A stretch of 64,000 nucleotides of DNA from Anoplolepis gracilipes (taxonomy: Eukaryota; Arthropoda; Insecta; Hymenoptera; Formicidae), in contig NC_132971.1 of assembly GCF_047496725.1 (NCBI RefSeq), positions 377,001 through 441,000 on the forward strand, written 5' to 3'. Each line of letters starts with the position of its first letter. The stretch's first letter is position 1. The notes under the pieces were generated by a model. That model was given only the letters and a program-made list of their open reading frames with translations. It was not told the DNA's origin and ran no database searches. Below, piece by piece: positions 12,590 to 24,550 of the stretch. Made by a program: the position numbers and the translations under genes.

Positions 12590-12860
12590 CCCTTATTCCG
12601 TATTATTATTTTTGGTACCTTCTAACTGTACAGGTGGGTCAGCGTATTTTCGATAAGTTTATTAATATGTAAAAGTCTTTTAAAAAATCTGGAAAAAATG
12701 TATATACCTTCTTTGAACATTCTAAATAAAGACTAAAATAATAAATTTGAAAAATAATTTACCTAAATATATTATTTTGCGATTACTTGTTTTCGAGAAA
12801 TTGACGTTGTTAAAAGAAAAAATCACGGACAAAAATGACCCATCAGTACGGGAGTAAGGG
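12590..12860 (+). mobile_element. Non-autonomous inverted-repeat transposable element (MITE-like), copy 1
   Basis: This 271-bp element starts CCCTTATTCCGTA and ends with the imperfect reverse complement TACGGGAGTAAGGG. It is flanked by TTAG at 12586-12589 and TTAG at 12861-12864, a plausible 4-bp target duplication. The whole unit recurs in reverse orientation at 49033-49290 at roughly 90% identity by eye, which shows it is a dispersed repeat with defined ends. Terminal CCC/GGG and a 4-bp target resembling TTAA are features of the piggyBac superfamily, so a piggyBac-type MITE is my best guess. There is no internal coding capacity. Copy 1 carries about 11 bp, centred on a TCTGG, that copy 2 lacks. 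Confidence 0.8.
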
Positions 12861-13053
12861 TTAGGTGAATGTAATAAAATTGTTGAAAATTATGTATTCT
12901 CGAAAAATTGAAAATTTTACAAATTCTTTTAAGAGCACACTACCTACTGTAAATCCTTAAAATACATACAACATAGAAATAATCACGATAAAGAATTTTC
13001 AAATTTCAAATTTAATTATTCATTAAAAATATATATCCATATCTTTTCATTCA

Positions 13054-13076
13054 TCTCTCTCTCTCTCTCTCTCTTT

Positions 13077-13148
<72 letters not shown>
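13054..13148. repeat. (TC)n microsatellite, about 95 bp
   Basis: One of the longest dinucleotide arrays in the window, with two TTTCTC interruptions near its left end. Confidence 0.97.
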
Positions 13149-13149
<1 letters not shown>

Positions 13150-14583
13150 AATTAAAGGATACATCGTGAAATTTATCGCTAGTATATATTTAATAAATTA
13201 TATGAACTTGCATAATTGGAATATGTAGATGGTGCCTTGAGTATTTTTTTATAAATAGAGGGTTAATAAAGCAACATATCGCGACGTGTAAAACGAAATA
13301 ATGCGTATCGAGCGTATCTATCGACAAAAAGAAAGAAAGAAGACGAGAAATGCTCAGCTCTTTTTTGGATATTATCGAATCATCCGTTTCTGCGCATCTA
13401 TCACACAGCTCATTGCTATTAGCCGGCAGGTAGTTTTTATTTTTCGCTGCTATATGACGAGCTCAATCACGCCGGCTGGGCGATTCTCTCGAAGAAGGCT
13501 GGCCGCACAGGTGTAAGCACTCGCCTCGATGAGAGAAAGAGACCAATAGAGATATTTCGTCCGATCGATCGAGGGGTTTCGAGTTTATTACCGACACCGG
13601 TAGTAAGATAACAGCGACGAGAGTGATAAAGAATATCCTCCGCGCTCCTAGAATCGCGGAGTTATGGCGAGCCGTCTAGTCTTGGCTGGAATTTTCCATT
13701 CATTCGGGGCTCCATTCTGAATAGATATCTACCGCGAGTCTGCGATCTCGCTACGTGACGATTATAATTCAGGACCACCACGATTAAGCTATACATTTTA
13801 CGTTGTCATATTACGTTTCCAATTTATAACTTTAAAATTGTTATTTTATATAGAATTTTTTATCACAATATCAATATTGATTGTCACATGGCATTTGTAG
13901 ATTTAAATTAGAATGTGTATTTTACGCTAATTAAGATGTGGCATTTTAATTACTATTATTAGATCGAGTCTCATTACATAGCATACACCGACATAAGGAT
14001 CATTACGCGTCACAGAATAGAAAGTGAGAAAGAAACTCAAATCGCGTGCGAATTTTTTTTTTTTTGCACGTTGCATTCGAACGCAACGCACGTTGGCGAA
14101 AAGTGGTGAAATTTGGCCTCGAAATCGACGGATTCCGTCACTCTCGACACTGACAAAAACGGTGGAATTTTATGGGCGCGCAATCTCTGAGACAAAGATT
14201 CACGAACGTTCTTATGTCGGATATAAGAAAGGAGACGCTACGTGTGTCACGTGACAATTGGCAACTTATTTTTCACATTATTCCTCTTCTTCCCCAAAAG
14301 ATCCTTTCATTTATCGCTTGAAAAAGTTGGTATCTGAAATATTTAACTAAATAGAATTGTGAAAAAAAAAAAAAAAAAACTCTGCTCATAATAATTATGA
14401 GTGTGAGACATGATTCTTTTACGAATATATTACATATTATTATTAGTACATAAATAAACGCACGTGATTTATGCGCTACTTAATCCGTACGTTCAAATTG
14501 CTCGATTGCAAATATATAAGCGATCTATACAGTAGTTGCACATATACTCATACAATACGAACAACGTAGGCGACAGCGATGGT

Positions 14584-14592
14584 TATGCAAAT
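14584..14592. promoter_or_regulatory. Octamer motif (POU-type site)
   Basis: TATGCAAAT includes an exact ATGCAAAT octamer, the classical POU-domain site. It lies at the left edge of a non-repetitive, moderately GC-rich block. A single 8-mer is expected about once per 65 kb on a given strand, so this is only suggestive. Confidence 0.2.
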
Positions 14593-15249
14593 TTATCGTC
14601 GCGTCTATATAGCAGCTGAAATTTAACAGCGGATTTAGCTTCTGGACGAACGATGCACTCCGCTCGCAATGATTCATGTCCCACTTGCGCACGTCGTCCT
14701 GGTAGATGTGTGATTATGCAACGTTGTCCATTCTTACACGCGTCTCTGAAACCCGAACGTAATTGGAGAGTCGCAAACAAATACGCATAAAAGCGTATAT
14801 ATCTGTATATATACTCTGGCAGAAAGGCTGCTGACTTCCGCTTCGTGGTTCTCGTCGTTTACGAGCCAATAAAGCAAACCCAGGTTGACCAGAGGTCTCA
14901 TTCTCCGTCCGACTTCGTTCTCGACTTCGTTCTTGCTCGCATCTCTGCTCGAGACATGTTCACGATTGCGTTAAAAGCCGTTGCGGGTCGACACGCATAA
15001 AACTCGGGCACAACTCGTGTCCAGCGTCTCCGATGCTTCTTGTCCATTCTTCTTCGAGAAGTCTTTCAATATATTCTTTACGATATAAATATGACGCGTT
15101 AACAGGACAAAAGTTTACTTTATCGAGAATCCATTTTCTTTACAATAGCGTTATTGCGACATATTTCTCTCTCCTCGAAATATTAAATTAAACATAAATG
15201 TTAAACTTCAAAAATTATCCTTATATTTTTATTAATTTGTTCTCATTAC

Positions 15250-15274
<25 letters not shown>
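15250..15274. repeat. T25 homopolymer
   Basis: Uninterrupted T run in AT-rich DNA with no recognisable retroelement beside it. Confidence 0.95.
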
Positions 15275-15280
<6 letters not shown>

Positions 15281-15782
15281 AAACGTTATTATATTACAGT
15301 AAGATATTCTACCTCACAGTATTAATAAGTGTTAGTAAGTGTGTAAGAGCACATTTTATACTTGACATTTTACGTGGCATTTTTTAAATATATATATATA
15401 TATATAGTTGTGAGATAATAAAAATTATTCCATTATGCGCGCGGATTGCAAAAATATATCAAACTTTTAAATCAAGTTATCTTATCGTGCCATATTGGAG
15501 ATTGAGAGAGATTCAGATTTTATGAATTTCGTATAGCCATAACACCATCTTACAATATATTCTATGCACTATACAGTATAGTAATGACCAGCACGAAACT
15601 GCGTTTTTTTTTTGCGCTTTACAGGAGTAATTTTTGGCGCGCACATACGCCGCAAGGCTTACCGAAGATTTTTCCTAAAATGGCAAAACATATTGACGGT
15701 GCATCGTCGTATAAACTTTTACGCGTTCCTTGGGCGCGCGTAAAATGTGTATGTGACCTATTTTAGACAACGGCGCCGAAGG

Positions 15783-15790
15783 TATATAAG
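15783..15790 (+). promoter_or_regulatory. TATA-box-like sequence
   Basis: TATATAAG followed by a GC-rich GCGGGG tract fits the metazoan TATA consensus TATAWAAR. No clear initiator (TCAGT-like) was seen 25-35 bp downstream, and no ORF with protein-like composition follows, so promoter function is uncertain. Confidence 0.15.
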
Positions 15791-16050
15791 GCGGGGAGAT
15801 ATAATTCACGGTGCGCTTTCTGTCGAGAGAAAATCGAGAAAAAGAGGAAAAATGCTGGCAGGGTGAAATTACCATTTCGCAATTAGCCCAGACGACAGCA
15901 AGATCAAAAAGCAAGCTTATTTGAAAATAATTTGCAGAGTTTCTTGACTTTGGATTTTGCATATATCTGTGTGTTCTTAATAAAATATCAAATTTGCAAC
16001 TTTGCGACGCTATTATTTTAGCATACAGACTAGAGCAAATGCTGTTCATT

Positions 16051-16052
<2 letters not shown>

Positions 16053-16083
<31 letters not shown>
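16053..16083. repeat. T31 homopolymer
   Basis: Uninterrupted T run at the left edge of a CpG-rich island. Confidence 0.95.
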
Positions 16084-16370
16084 CAAACAGCAGTTCGCGG
16101 ATGAAAGAAAATGCACGCGGAGTATACACGCGCGCGCGGAGAAACTTGGCTATACATTAATTACGAACATAAATGTTTGACAAAAGAAAACGCGCGCCGC
16201 ATCGCGAGCGAAACATCGTGACAACGAAACGCGATTCCTTTGTCTCGCATCTTTGTTTTTCTTCGTTGCGTCTCGTTCGAGAAAACGGTAGCTAAGTCGC
16301 TGGCGCGGTCACGACGATATCTGCCGGTGTGTTTCTTATACGGTTCTCCCGGTGTAACTACTTGCCGGCG

Positions 16371-16396
16371 TGGTCGGTGCTCGGTGCTCGGTGCCG
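16371..16396. repeat. GGTGCTC heptamer tandem
   Basis: Three imperfect copies of a CGGTGCT/GGTGCTC unit next to the larger pentamer array downstream. Confidence 0.8.
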
Positions 16397-16455
16397 TGGA
16401 CGGGAATTAATCCGGCGGTGTTTTCGGGATGCGTTTCACGTAGCCTGACTTTACC

Positions 16456-16518
16456 GCGTCCGTCGCGTCGCGTCGCGTCGCGTCGCGTCGCATCGCGTCG
16501 CATCGCGTCGCGTCGCGC
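16456..16518. repeat. (GCGTC)n pentamer array, about 12 units
   Basis: The longest GCGTC array in the window. Two units carry a GCATC variant, spaced two units apart. Confidence 0.96.
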
Positions 16519-16680
16519 AAGAGCCCAGCAAGAACGGTACATATTACGCGAATAGACAGCGAAAGAGAAGTGCGGACAAAGAGAGGGAAGAGAGGACGGG
16601 GGAGAGTCAGGGACGACGGTGGAGAGATGGGCGCGAGAGAGGAGTTTAACCATCGTCCCGTAATATTCTGTTGCTTCGAC

Positions 16681-16703
16681 GGCGGCGGCGGCGGCGGCGG
16701 CGG
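16681..16703. repeat. (GGC)n trinucleotide microsatellite
   Basis: About seven GGC units read on the + strand. Confidence 0.95.
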
Positions 16704-16763
16704 TAGATGAGAAAGGGCGGGTGCTGACAAAAAATGGAAACTATTTGATCGTGAACCGTCTGT

Positions 16764-16765
<2 letters not shown>

Positions 16766-16812
<47 letters not shown>
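16766..16812. repeat. (TC)n microsatellite
   Basis: About 23 TC units, then a TTCTCTC continuation. Confidence 0.97.
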
Positions 16813-16823
<11 letters not shown>

Positions 16824-17787
16824 TTTCCTGTTCCATTCTCTTCTTCCGCCTCTCTCTTTCTCTCTCGACGTTTATATCCTCCCCTTACCGCCACATCCTC
16901 TACACCCTCTACACCCTCTGACGTGATACACTCACCTGGCTGCGATCGTGATACACACAGGACGTTTATCGCTTCTGGTAGCGGATGGAGAACAGGAGGA
17001 AAAGCGTAGGTGCGCAGTATCGAGAACGGGAGAGGAAAGGGGGAGGATGGTGCGAGCAGAGGATGGGGCTGGGCTACTCTGCCGACAGCCGAGCGACTGT
17101 GCACACGCCTAAAAGGGTTTTCGTTAGATTTCATTTCACACCCAATTACCTGGTATACACACATACATAGAGAGATGGAGAGAAGCGGCGAAGGAAAGGA
17201 AACGAGAGAGAAAGAGGATCGAAGGGGACATGGTGGCGTAACGAGAGCGTGGCCACGGTGTAAAAATACACTAAATGTGACAGCCACACACTATTTCGTC
17301 TAGTCTGCACGGCCATGGTTTGACGTATGTACCTGGCGTGTATGGCAGGCCGGTGGTGAAGTTAAATTTCAGTTGGTTTCTTTGCAGTGGTTTGCCCCAC
17401 CGCGCTATTACACAATGATATTAGATGTACGTAAAGTGCTCACTTGCGTCGACTTCTTTTGTTGTGCAGCGCGTGCATTCGTTGAAAACTGAGAAATGTG
17501 ATTTTATGTAAAGTCACGAATATGAGAGAGTTGAATTAATATCATATACGCACATTATTGTCGTTACTATATCGTTTTATACAAGAAACTCGTATAGAAT
17601 ACTTTACAAATTATAATGTAATATGAAAGAGATTAAGGCGTAGTATAAAAATTAAAAATTTTATATAAATATATTTTAATATAAAGCGTTATTATTAATA
17701 TGAAGAATAGTTTATATATAATTTAATCAATTTATATTTATATTATTTGGATTAATATAATTTATTTAGTTTTAAAGATACGCAGAA

Positions 17788-18060
17788 ATGGAAGATTATC
17801 TGAAAACGAAAGCTGATGATCTTACAATTAGGTATTTTTGTAAAAATATAAATGACACACGTGCAAATTTTGTTCTTTCCTCTATTAAAATTTCACCTTT
17901 GTATGATGAAAGCTATTCAGTTTTTGAAGAGATTATAACGATGAGAACAATTTCAAAGCACTCTGTACTTTCAAAAGTAACGAATCTATTTCCGTCAAAT
18001 AGGTCGCAGATCTTTGTGCCCGATATTATTAATATCGGACATCTATTTTATTCGTTATAA
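17788..18060 (+). CDS. Hypothetical 90-codon open frame, unrecognised
   Basis: An ATG-to-TAA frame of 90 codons in AT-rich DNA, where stops are common, which makes it slightly more notable than frames inside CpG islands. The inferred product is free of low-complexity sequence, acidic at its N-terminus (starts MEDYLKTKADD) and has no signal peptide, transmembrane segment or family motif that I recognise. No splice sites or promoter tie it to other exons. It may well be a chance frame or a decayed gene fragment. Confidence 0.12.
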   Translation: MEDYLKTKADDLTIRYFCKNINDTRANFVLSSIKISPLYDESYSVFEEIITMRTISKHSVLSKVTNLFPSNRSQIFVPDIINIGHLFYSL

Positions 18061-18600
18061 AACGAGTCATTGGCCATCGCTTGATTTGGACTTAACGCGC
18101 GCGCACCACACAAGATCTCGGGTTACGCCAGCTAAACCGTCTCCCGTTACCACGTCTTAATTTATGGGTGGTTTCGACGGAGCGATCGAATATCGCGCGC
18201 GATACATCGGTAACATTTACGCCGTCATTAGCGCTTAATATGCCGTATAAGTATCCGGCATAGGAATCCTAGGGCACGTCCGTTACGAGAAGGAGCAGGT
18301 CGCGGTCGATTTTATCGCCGACGAGAGGAGGTAGGTGTCGAGATAGTGTCACGGGAGAGAGATCGGTATCGTTGGAGATAAACGCGAGGGAAAACCGGCG
18401 GCGCGGCGGCGCGATTCGACGGCGAATCGATTAACTGTAATTAATTGAATGCTAATTAATATTATGTCGTAACGTGCGCGCGCGTGCCTGCGTTCGATTC
18501 AATTTGCGCTAATTACTTAATCAACGCGAAGAGAGGTCCGCGTAACGGAGCTTGCGCGATCGGCAATAGACGCGAAACCTGTTTTTCGATCACAGCCCGA
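18060..18600. promoter_or_regulatory. Non-repetitive GC-rich block with homeodomain-type sites (candidate regulatory element)
   Basis: This block has no microsatellite and no convincing frame. At 18429-18466 it holds TTAACTGTAATTAATTG and, a few bases later, GCTAATTAATATTA, which together give overlapping TAATTA/ATTA cores of the kind bound by Antennapedia-class homeodomains. A regulatory role is inferred from composition and motif clustering only. Whether it is conserved across species cannot be seen here. Confidence 0.3.
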
Positions 18601-18948
18601 TGTCGTCCCGTTCTGCACTCGAGGAAATTTCTCGCGTATTCGTGAAAATTTCTGCACTTACGAAAATTTCACACTTTCAGATAAGATACAAACTCGAGAA
18701 TGAGGAGGGGACCTATTGTAAAATTCGTGATTTGACGATCGCGCTTAAAGGAAATGACGTGTGGCGTCGAATATTTTACGATATTGAGATGATAAAAATT
18801 TGATCATACTATTATTATAAGTGCATCTCGAAACATAACAACGATCGGATTTGTTCTTCGTGTAGAGGCTGGAACTTAATTAGAATTGATTTTGCTAGAC
18901 AATTAGCGAACGCTCGATTGTTTAGACTCTAAGCACTTGTGCTTACTT

Positions 18949-19018
18949 GACCTCGGACCTCGGACCTCGGACCTCGAAGCTCCTGGCGCGCTCCTGGCGC
19001 GAGATCTCTCGATCTCTC
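18949..19018. repeat. Mosaic of three adjacent short tandem duplications
   Basis: GACCTCG repeats exactly four times at 18949-18976. CTCCTGGCGCG repeats twice at 18980-19001. GATCTCTC repeats twice at 19003-19018. The periods are 7, 11 and 8 bp, so these are separate slippage or repair events packed into 70 bp. Confidence 0.93.
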
Positions 19019-19019
19019 A

Positions 19020-20780
19020 AACTATACGCCAACGTTATGGCGGAAAGGAAACTTGACGCATTTTAGCAAATGAAGAGCATGGCGGTTAATTAATAAATGC
19101 AGATTGCATTGTGCGCTCGATCACGTTGTACGGGGAAATTGGTTATCTCTCGACTCGAACCGTTTCACTTTCCCGATCTTGCCGAAAATTTTGAAAGATT
19201 CTTGATCGAACCAAGTCCCTGCGTTTCAAGGATAAAATAAAAATAATTTTTCGAAATAACAATTATTTCCATCGTCCGTCTTTTTTTATTTATATTTACT
19301 TGCGTATAGACAGAGTAATCATCTATCGAAGTAATTAAATATGATAAAATGTTATTTAATTACTTTTAATTAATGATTTGCGTAAACAACGAAAATATGT
19401 AGCGATACTTGACAAGTATGGCTATTAATCGCTCTTGTATCAAAAGTGAGGGCCAACTGCTTATTTGATTAATTGTTTCATCGGCACGTCATTGGATATT
19501 CGATGCGCGAATATCCAGCTCGACGATTGGATCGATACACGGGGCGTCGAGACACGAGGAGCGAAACGCGAGGACGAGCGATTTGTCCGGTCATCTTCCC
19601 TAGATACAGAGGTACGGACTGTGAGGTAACGGAGGTAGGTAGAATCGTCGAGGCAGTAATAGTAGCAGCAGCAACAGCAGCGCCAAAGGAATAATTCCCC
19701 GTGTTTCCGAGGAACGCGTTTCGAATTACCGGCGGATTGCGTTGCATTCTGTCCGTCGCGCTTGGCTAGCGTCGAGCAAATCTAATTCCTTTCGGACTCT
19801 CGCTGCCGATCTATCTATCTCTCTCTCGCTCTCGCTCTCGCTCTCGCTCTCGTTTTTCTCTCTCGGTCCGAAATAGTGTCCTTTAATCCTCTCTCCTTCT
19901 CTGTCTCTTATCGTATCGTGCTTCCTCGACCCTTTTCCATCGTTCTCCGCTGGCTTTTCCGTCTTTCTTTATTTTTCTCCTTTTATCTGTCGCTTCTTTC
20001 TCGCTTCTTTCTCGCTTCCGTCCATCTCTTTTAGCTGCCCGCGCTGCTTCTTCACCTCGGCGTTTGTCTCCCCGGGGAGGAGACGTCGAATCCATGAACC
20101 GATCGCGTTGCGCGTACCTTTTAGCCGGCTCTTCCTCTCGGGAAATCCATGACTCGAATGCTTGATATTATCTCGATCGTGAAAACTTTGCTTCGTAGCG
20201 TAGCCAGTCGTCGACGTCACCAGTCGTCGAGTCCCGACGGGTGCCTGATCCGGAGCGGCAGATACGTTACGTTAAAGTGTCTTTATGTCGTGCAGTTTTC
20301 AAATCCGTATAACTTGGCAACCGTATATATTATATGTTATAATCGTAAGTTTCACATTTGTAAATTAAATATATTACTATAAAATTATACACAATCAAAC
20401 TATATATATCATTTAACGCGTTTGAATATAAATTTCTCTCCGATGTTGAAGTAATATTTTTATCAAATATTCTTCACAGTATTATTGTGATTTGCGGAAA
20501 ATCACAATAATTTTCATTCCTTGATATATATTAGATTTACAAAAGTAAGGTATCGCTGACATTCGCAAAGAATGAATTATCAATTATTCGGATCGGAGTT
20601 AAAGACGACGCGTTGGAAGACGTTGCCATGACGTTTTGGCGGAAAGAACGGTTGACACGTGCGGCATCGCAGCTTGTAACAACAACGCTATCGATTACCG
20701 CGGGGCCCGGCAGTCGCTGAAAACAAGTGCATTTTCATAAGACTGCACGTTCGTTCTCCATCTATCTATTCGCTTCCTCG
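19020..20780. other. Gene-free stretch, mixed composition
   Basis: AT-rich at 19230-19440 and 20300-20580. Moderately GC-rich and non-repetitive at 19480-19790. Pyrimidine-rich at 19800-20030, including a CTCTCG hexamer array at 19821-19854. No gene is supported. Confidence 0.6.
20481..20511. repeat. Perfect 12-bp hairpin
   Basis: ATTATTGTGATT (20481-20492) and AATCACAATAAT (20500-20511) are exact reverse complements around a 7-nt TGCGGAA loop. The stem is too short for a microRNA precursor. Its function is unknown. Confidence 0.55.
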
Positions 20781-23700
20781 TGTCCCCCCGCCCGTTCTGG
20801 AAGCAAGCTCTAAGTAAACGGACGCTCTGCGACGGCACGTTCTCAGACTATCGTCTCGACTACGCAGAGACGCAACGGCGCCAGGGAGACGCACTCCTTC
20901 GATCGGATTCTTCGTCTCCATTTACGTCGCGAGAATTTCTCCGCCTCTCGTGCATCCCCTTACATACATATACGTATAGCCACTCGCATCGCTTCGCCGC
21001 GAAGCGTACGCAACTTTAGCACCGTTCTCATTAATCAGACCAAATCGTCTAGATGTCTCAGCCTTGTCTCTGAAATATTTGTGTGCGAACAATAATTTTG
21101 ATTGTCAAACCCTCAATGTTGTATAAAGATTGAGCAATTTTTTGTATCGCAAGTTTAGAAGTTTAGATTATTCCGATATCAGATTTCTTACAAAAGATAT
21201 TTTATGTTAGTTAAAGCTATTATTTTATGAAAGGATTTATGATATTTTTCATGACAAACATTGCGAAACAGATGTGTGTACGTAGGTAGGAACTGCAACT
21301 ATAGAGATTAACAATTTCTACGGGCGTAACAGCTGGCACGTTGTCTTTATTATTTGTATCGTAGCGACACGCGATACGTAAACTACCATCGTCTGCTTTA
21401 TCTATCTGGCCGGGTGCATTCTATCCGGCCGCGCATTATGCCGCGTTCTCTTGGAACGGCGGTTTTAGTCGTCAGCGGGACCAACCTGAGACCCCGGGCA
21501 TTCGCAGGTACCCGTTCTGCATTCATATCTTATACATACTTGCGTAGCCGGAACTCGCGCCTCTTCTCGGAACTTAACCGGCGCGGTTCTGCTGGCAGCG
21601 CGGTTTGCTTGGGAGCACGCTCGACCGGAGATCGGGTATCTAATAACGCGATACCTGTGAGGCCTTCCTCCCTTGCCCTCATTCATCCTCCCGTTTCGTT
21701 TTCCGCCACTCTTCTCTTTGCCTGTCATACGCGCGATAGTGTTGATCGCACGCTTTCAATTTAGCGCCTATTTATTTCGCCAACGGTTACATAATCCTTA
21801 AAAAAAGCACGTAAAAATTACGTCTTTTCATCGAGAAAAATAAATAAGAATTAAGAAATTTCTATTTTTCAAAAATAACTTTACAAACTACATCTTTAAG
21901 AATGTGAAATAATTAAGATTCCAGAAATTAAATTATTGTTATCAAGTTTTAAAGGTTTAAGAATCTTTAAATTTTTCTTAAAAATTTAAATTTAATTTTA
22001 AAATTAAGAAATTGATATGTTTAAATAAAAAAAAAAAAAAAAAAAAAACTTTTTTCTTTTCTTGAGAAACGTTACCTTTTATCCTTTATATAATTTTTGA
22101 TAGAATTAATATTACTTTCAATATATCTTATATAAATACAAGTAAAAAAATATATTTTTTTTATTTCACTTATAAGAAAAAAAAAAACAATAAGTCGTAA
22201 AAGATTTTTTTACGGTAGTTGAAGTTCAGCATTCACGCATGCGCGCACAGAGGACGTACATGCATACGCCCACGTGTATGTACACCAGAGTGCATGCAAT
22301 TAAATATGAATAATTTGACACAATTTATTTATATATTAGAGGAGAGAAAATTTAATTTCCTTATAGAAATGTTGCAAACTTTCTTTCCACGTACTTACAT
22401 TGCCGTTATACTTTTTATTTAGCATCATTAGCATTTGATTTACATCCTATTGCACGTGTACGTCTAACAAATACGTAATAAGAGTATATTTTTTGCAAAA
22501 AGCAAGGGCAAATTTAAAAATAGAGAAAGAGAAGGTTATTAATATGAATATAAAAAAGACATATGATTACTATACACAAAAATTGTCTTTATTATATGAT
22601 ACTATAATCTTAGCCGTATATATGAAATTAAACTGCGCCGTTAAAAATTATTTCAATGTAATGCTCTTTACTACATACGATGTTGAGTTTCTCGAAAAAT
22701 CACTGTCTCAGAGCCGTTAAAGATTACTCAACGAAATGTATGATTCGCCATGTTAAAGTTTATACATATATAAAACGAACGAGTCTGTAAATTATATCGA
22801 GAAGTGTTAAGGTAGGTCGCATCTGACACATGTAAAATCATAGAGAGAGTTAAAAGCGCAGACAGTGGCCGAGACGGGCCAATGAAGTTGCTAGTGCCGA
22901 GTGAAATATGCATGGATATTTTATACACACGTACACGTGCACATGGGCTCTCGTCTATATATGGTGTGAGTCTGCTTTCAGGTGCTGTAAATTTTATCGT
23001 CCGGATAACAACGGACTCGTAGACGGCGGTCGTAAAGATACTTTACTGTATATTTACATCCTGGCGTAATACGTTACGCGGCTTAATATTATCCGTTAAG
23101 TGAATCGGAATAGTTGGATTACTTTATCCGATCCGAGCGCGATGCCGTGTAAAAGGTTACGAATATGTCGATTTCTCTCCTTCTCTTATCGATATTATTT
23201 CAATTCCTTCTCGTTCGCGAATAACAACAATATGATTTGCAAATAGGTTAAAATTAAAATAGATGATTTTAAAGTCGCCGAGAGATAAAGCATTGATCCG
23301 TTAGCATTTTTTTTTTTTCTTTTTTGCTAAAATTTTGTGTGTGTATAAATTATATTGTACATATATGTTGTAGAAGATAATTGAAAATATAAAATAACTG
23401 ATATTTATTATTAAAAATTAAAAATTAAAAATTAAAAATTTTGTACTAGTTGTAAATTTTCTTCTTTTTTATGATGATTCTATTTTTTTTTTCTATTTAA
23501 TTAATGGATATTATTAAATGGATACAGACAACAAGATTGTCTAATAGGGGTCGGCCACCCGCAATAATCGAAACAGTAGTTCCTTCTCCCCTCTCCCTCG
23601 CAGAGACGCGTTTCCTCTCTTCTACGTCCATTATATACGTTACGGTTCGATCTTCCCCATACCTTCGGATTGTAAATATATTCTCGTATACGAGCGTCGA

Positions 23701-24550
23701 CGGTTCACGTTGATAGCAATGAACGGAAATACAATTATCGGTGGGAATAAAACGCCGCGGATCGATGACAGGATTCGCGAAAGCGCCGGAGGATCGGACG
23801 GACTGGAATATGTAACGCGATTGCGATGGGGATGAGTTTGTTGGCGGGTGGATGGAAATCGCAATGTGTGCACCCGCGGGACGCTCCAGAATGCGAAGCG
23901 TTCGAGACTAGCCATTTGATTATATAATTCGCGCGGCCACGTAGCCGATGACACCGGACGATGGGTTATCTGCCATTTTTTGACTCTTTGCCCTCTTCAC
24001 ATCCAACTCGCGGACAACTCCACGTAAATCTTTCAACGCATTCGAAATTTAGCGCGACCGATCGAAACTTGACGTTTCGCGTCCACGTTGCGCGTCGCGC
24101 AACGTTTCGTTTCCAATCATAATAATGCCTTCTCGTTATTGCCACGTTGTTTTATGCGAAAATTTGACAGTAAAAGAAATGCTCTCTGGTAACTTTAAAC
24201 ATTTAAAATATTCATATCAATATCTAAAGTTTCCAAAAATGTAAGCTTAAAATTGTAACGTGTTATTTATTTTTAAATAATAGTTTAAGCTCTAATAAAA
24301 GAACACTTTTTAACTTAAATTTACACGAAATAACTTTGATATAAAATTCAATAGACTCTTATATAATGAATGTGATTGAATCTTTATCTTCATAATAAAT
24401 ATGTTTACTAAATAAAATAAATACAAACTCTATAATAGATATGTGTAAAAAATAAAATAAATATAATAAATACAAACTTTCTAAATTAGTTCAATCGAGT
24501 AAGAGAAAATATGTAAGAATACTGGCATGCATGCGGCTTATTATTAGTCT
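20780..24550. other. Gene-free stretch: two CpG-rich blocks in AT-rich DNA
   Basis: CpG-rich blocks lie at 20600-21010 and 21350-21770, and a moderately GC-rich block at 23520-24110. A 136-codon frame at 21354-21764 is open but unrecognised and overlaps an antisense frame. A22 lies at 22027-22048 and a TTAAAAA tandem at 23411-23438. The remainder is AT-rich with nothing recognisable. Confidence 0.6.
23411..23438. repeat. (TTAAAAA)4 heptamer tandem
   Basis: Four exact units read on the + strand in AT-rich DNA. Confidence 0.93.

Larger units (their letters stand above)
13200..15740. other. Gene-free stretch, mixed composition
   Basis: Positions 13380-13780 and 14560-15060 are moderately GC-rich and non-repetitive. 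Between them the DNA is AT-rich. An A18 run lies at 14362-14379, a T25 run at 15250-15274 and a short TA array near 15391-15407. No gene is supported. Confidence 0.6.
16555..17350. other. Gene-free island with alternating purine and pyrimidine tracts
   Basis: Purine-rich 16555-16645 is followed by a GGC array at 16681-16703, TC array 16766-16812, pyrimidine-rich DNA to about 16915, then purine-rich tracts near 16985-17080 and 17170-17240. Long frames here are produced by these tracts and encode only arginine/glutamate or serine/leucine runs. No gene is supported. Confidence 0.65.

Noticed and set aside
16646..17287. 213-codon minus-strand frame
   Set aside because: It is dominated by ERER and RRRR runs from the TC and GGC arrays, and the non-repeat part has no recognisable family.
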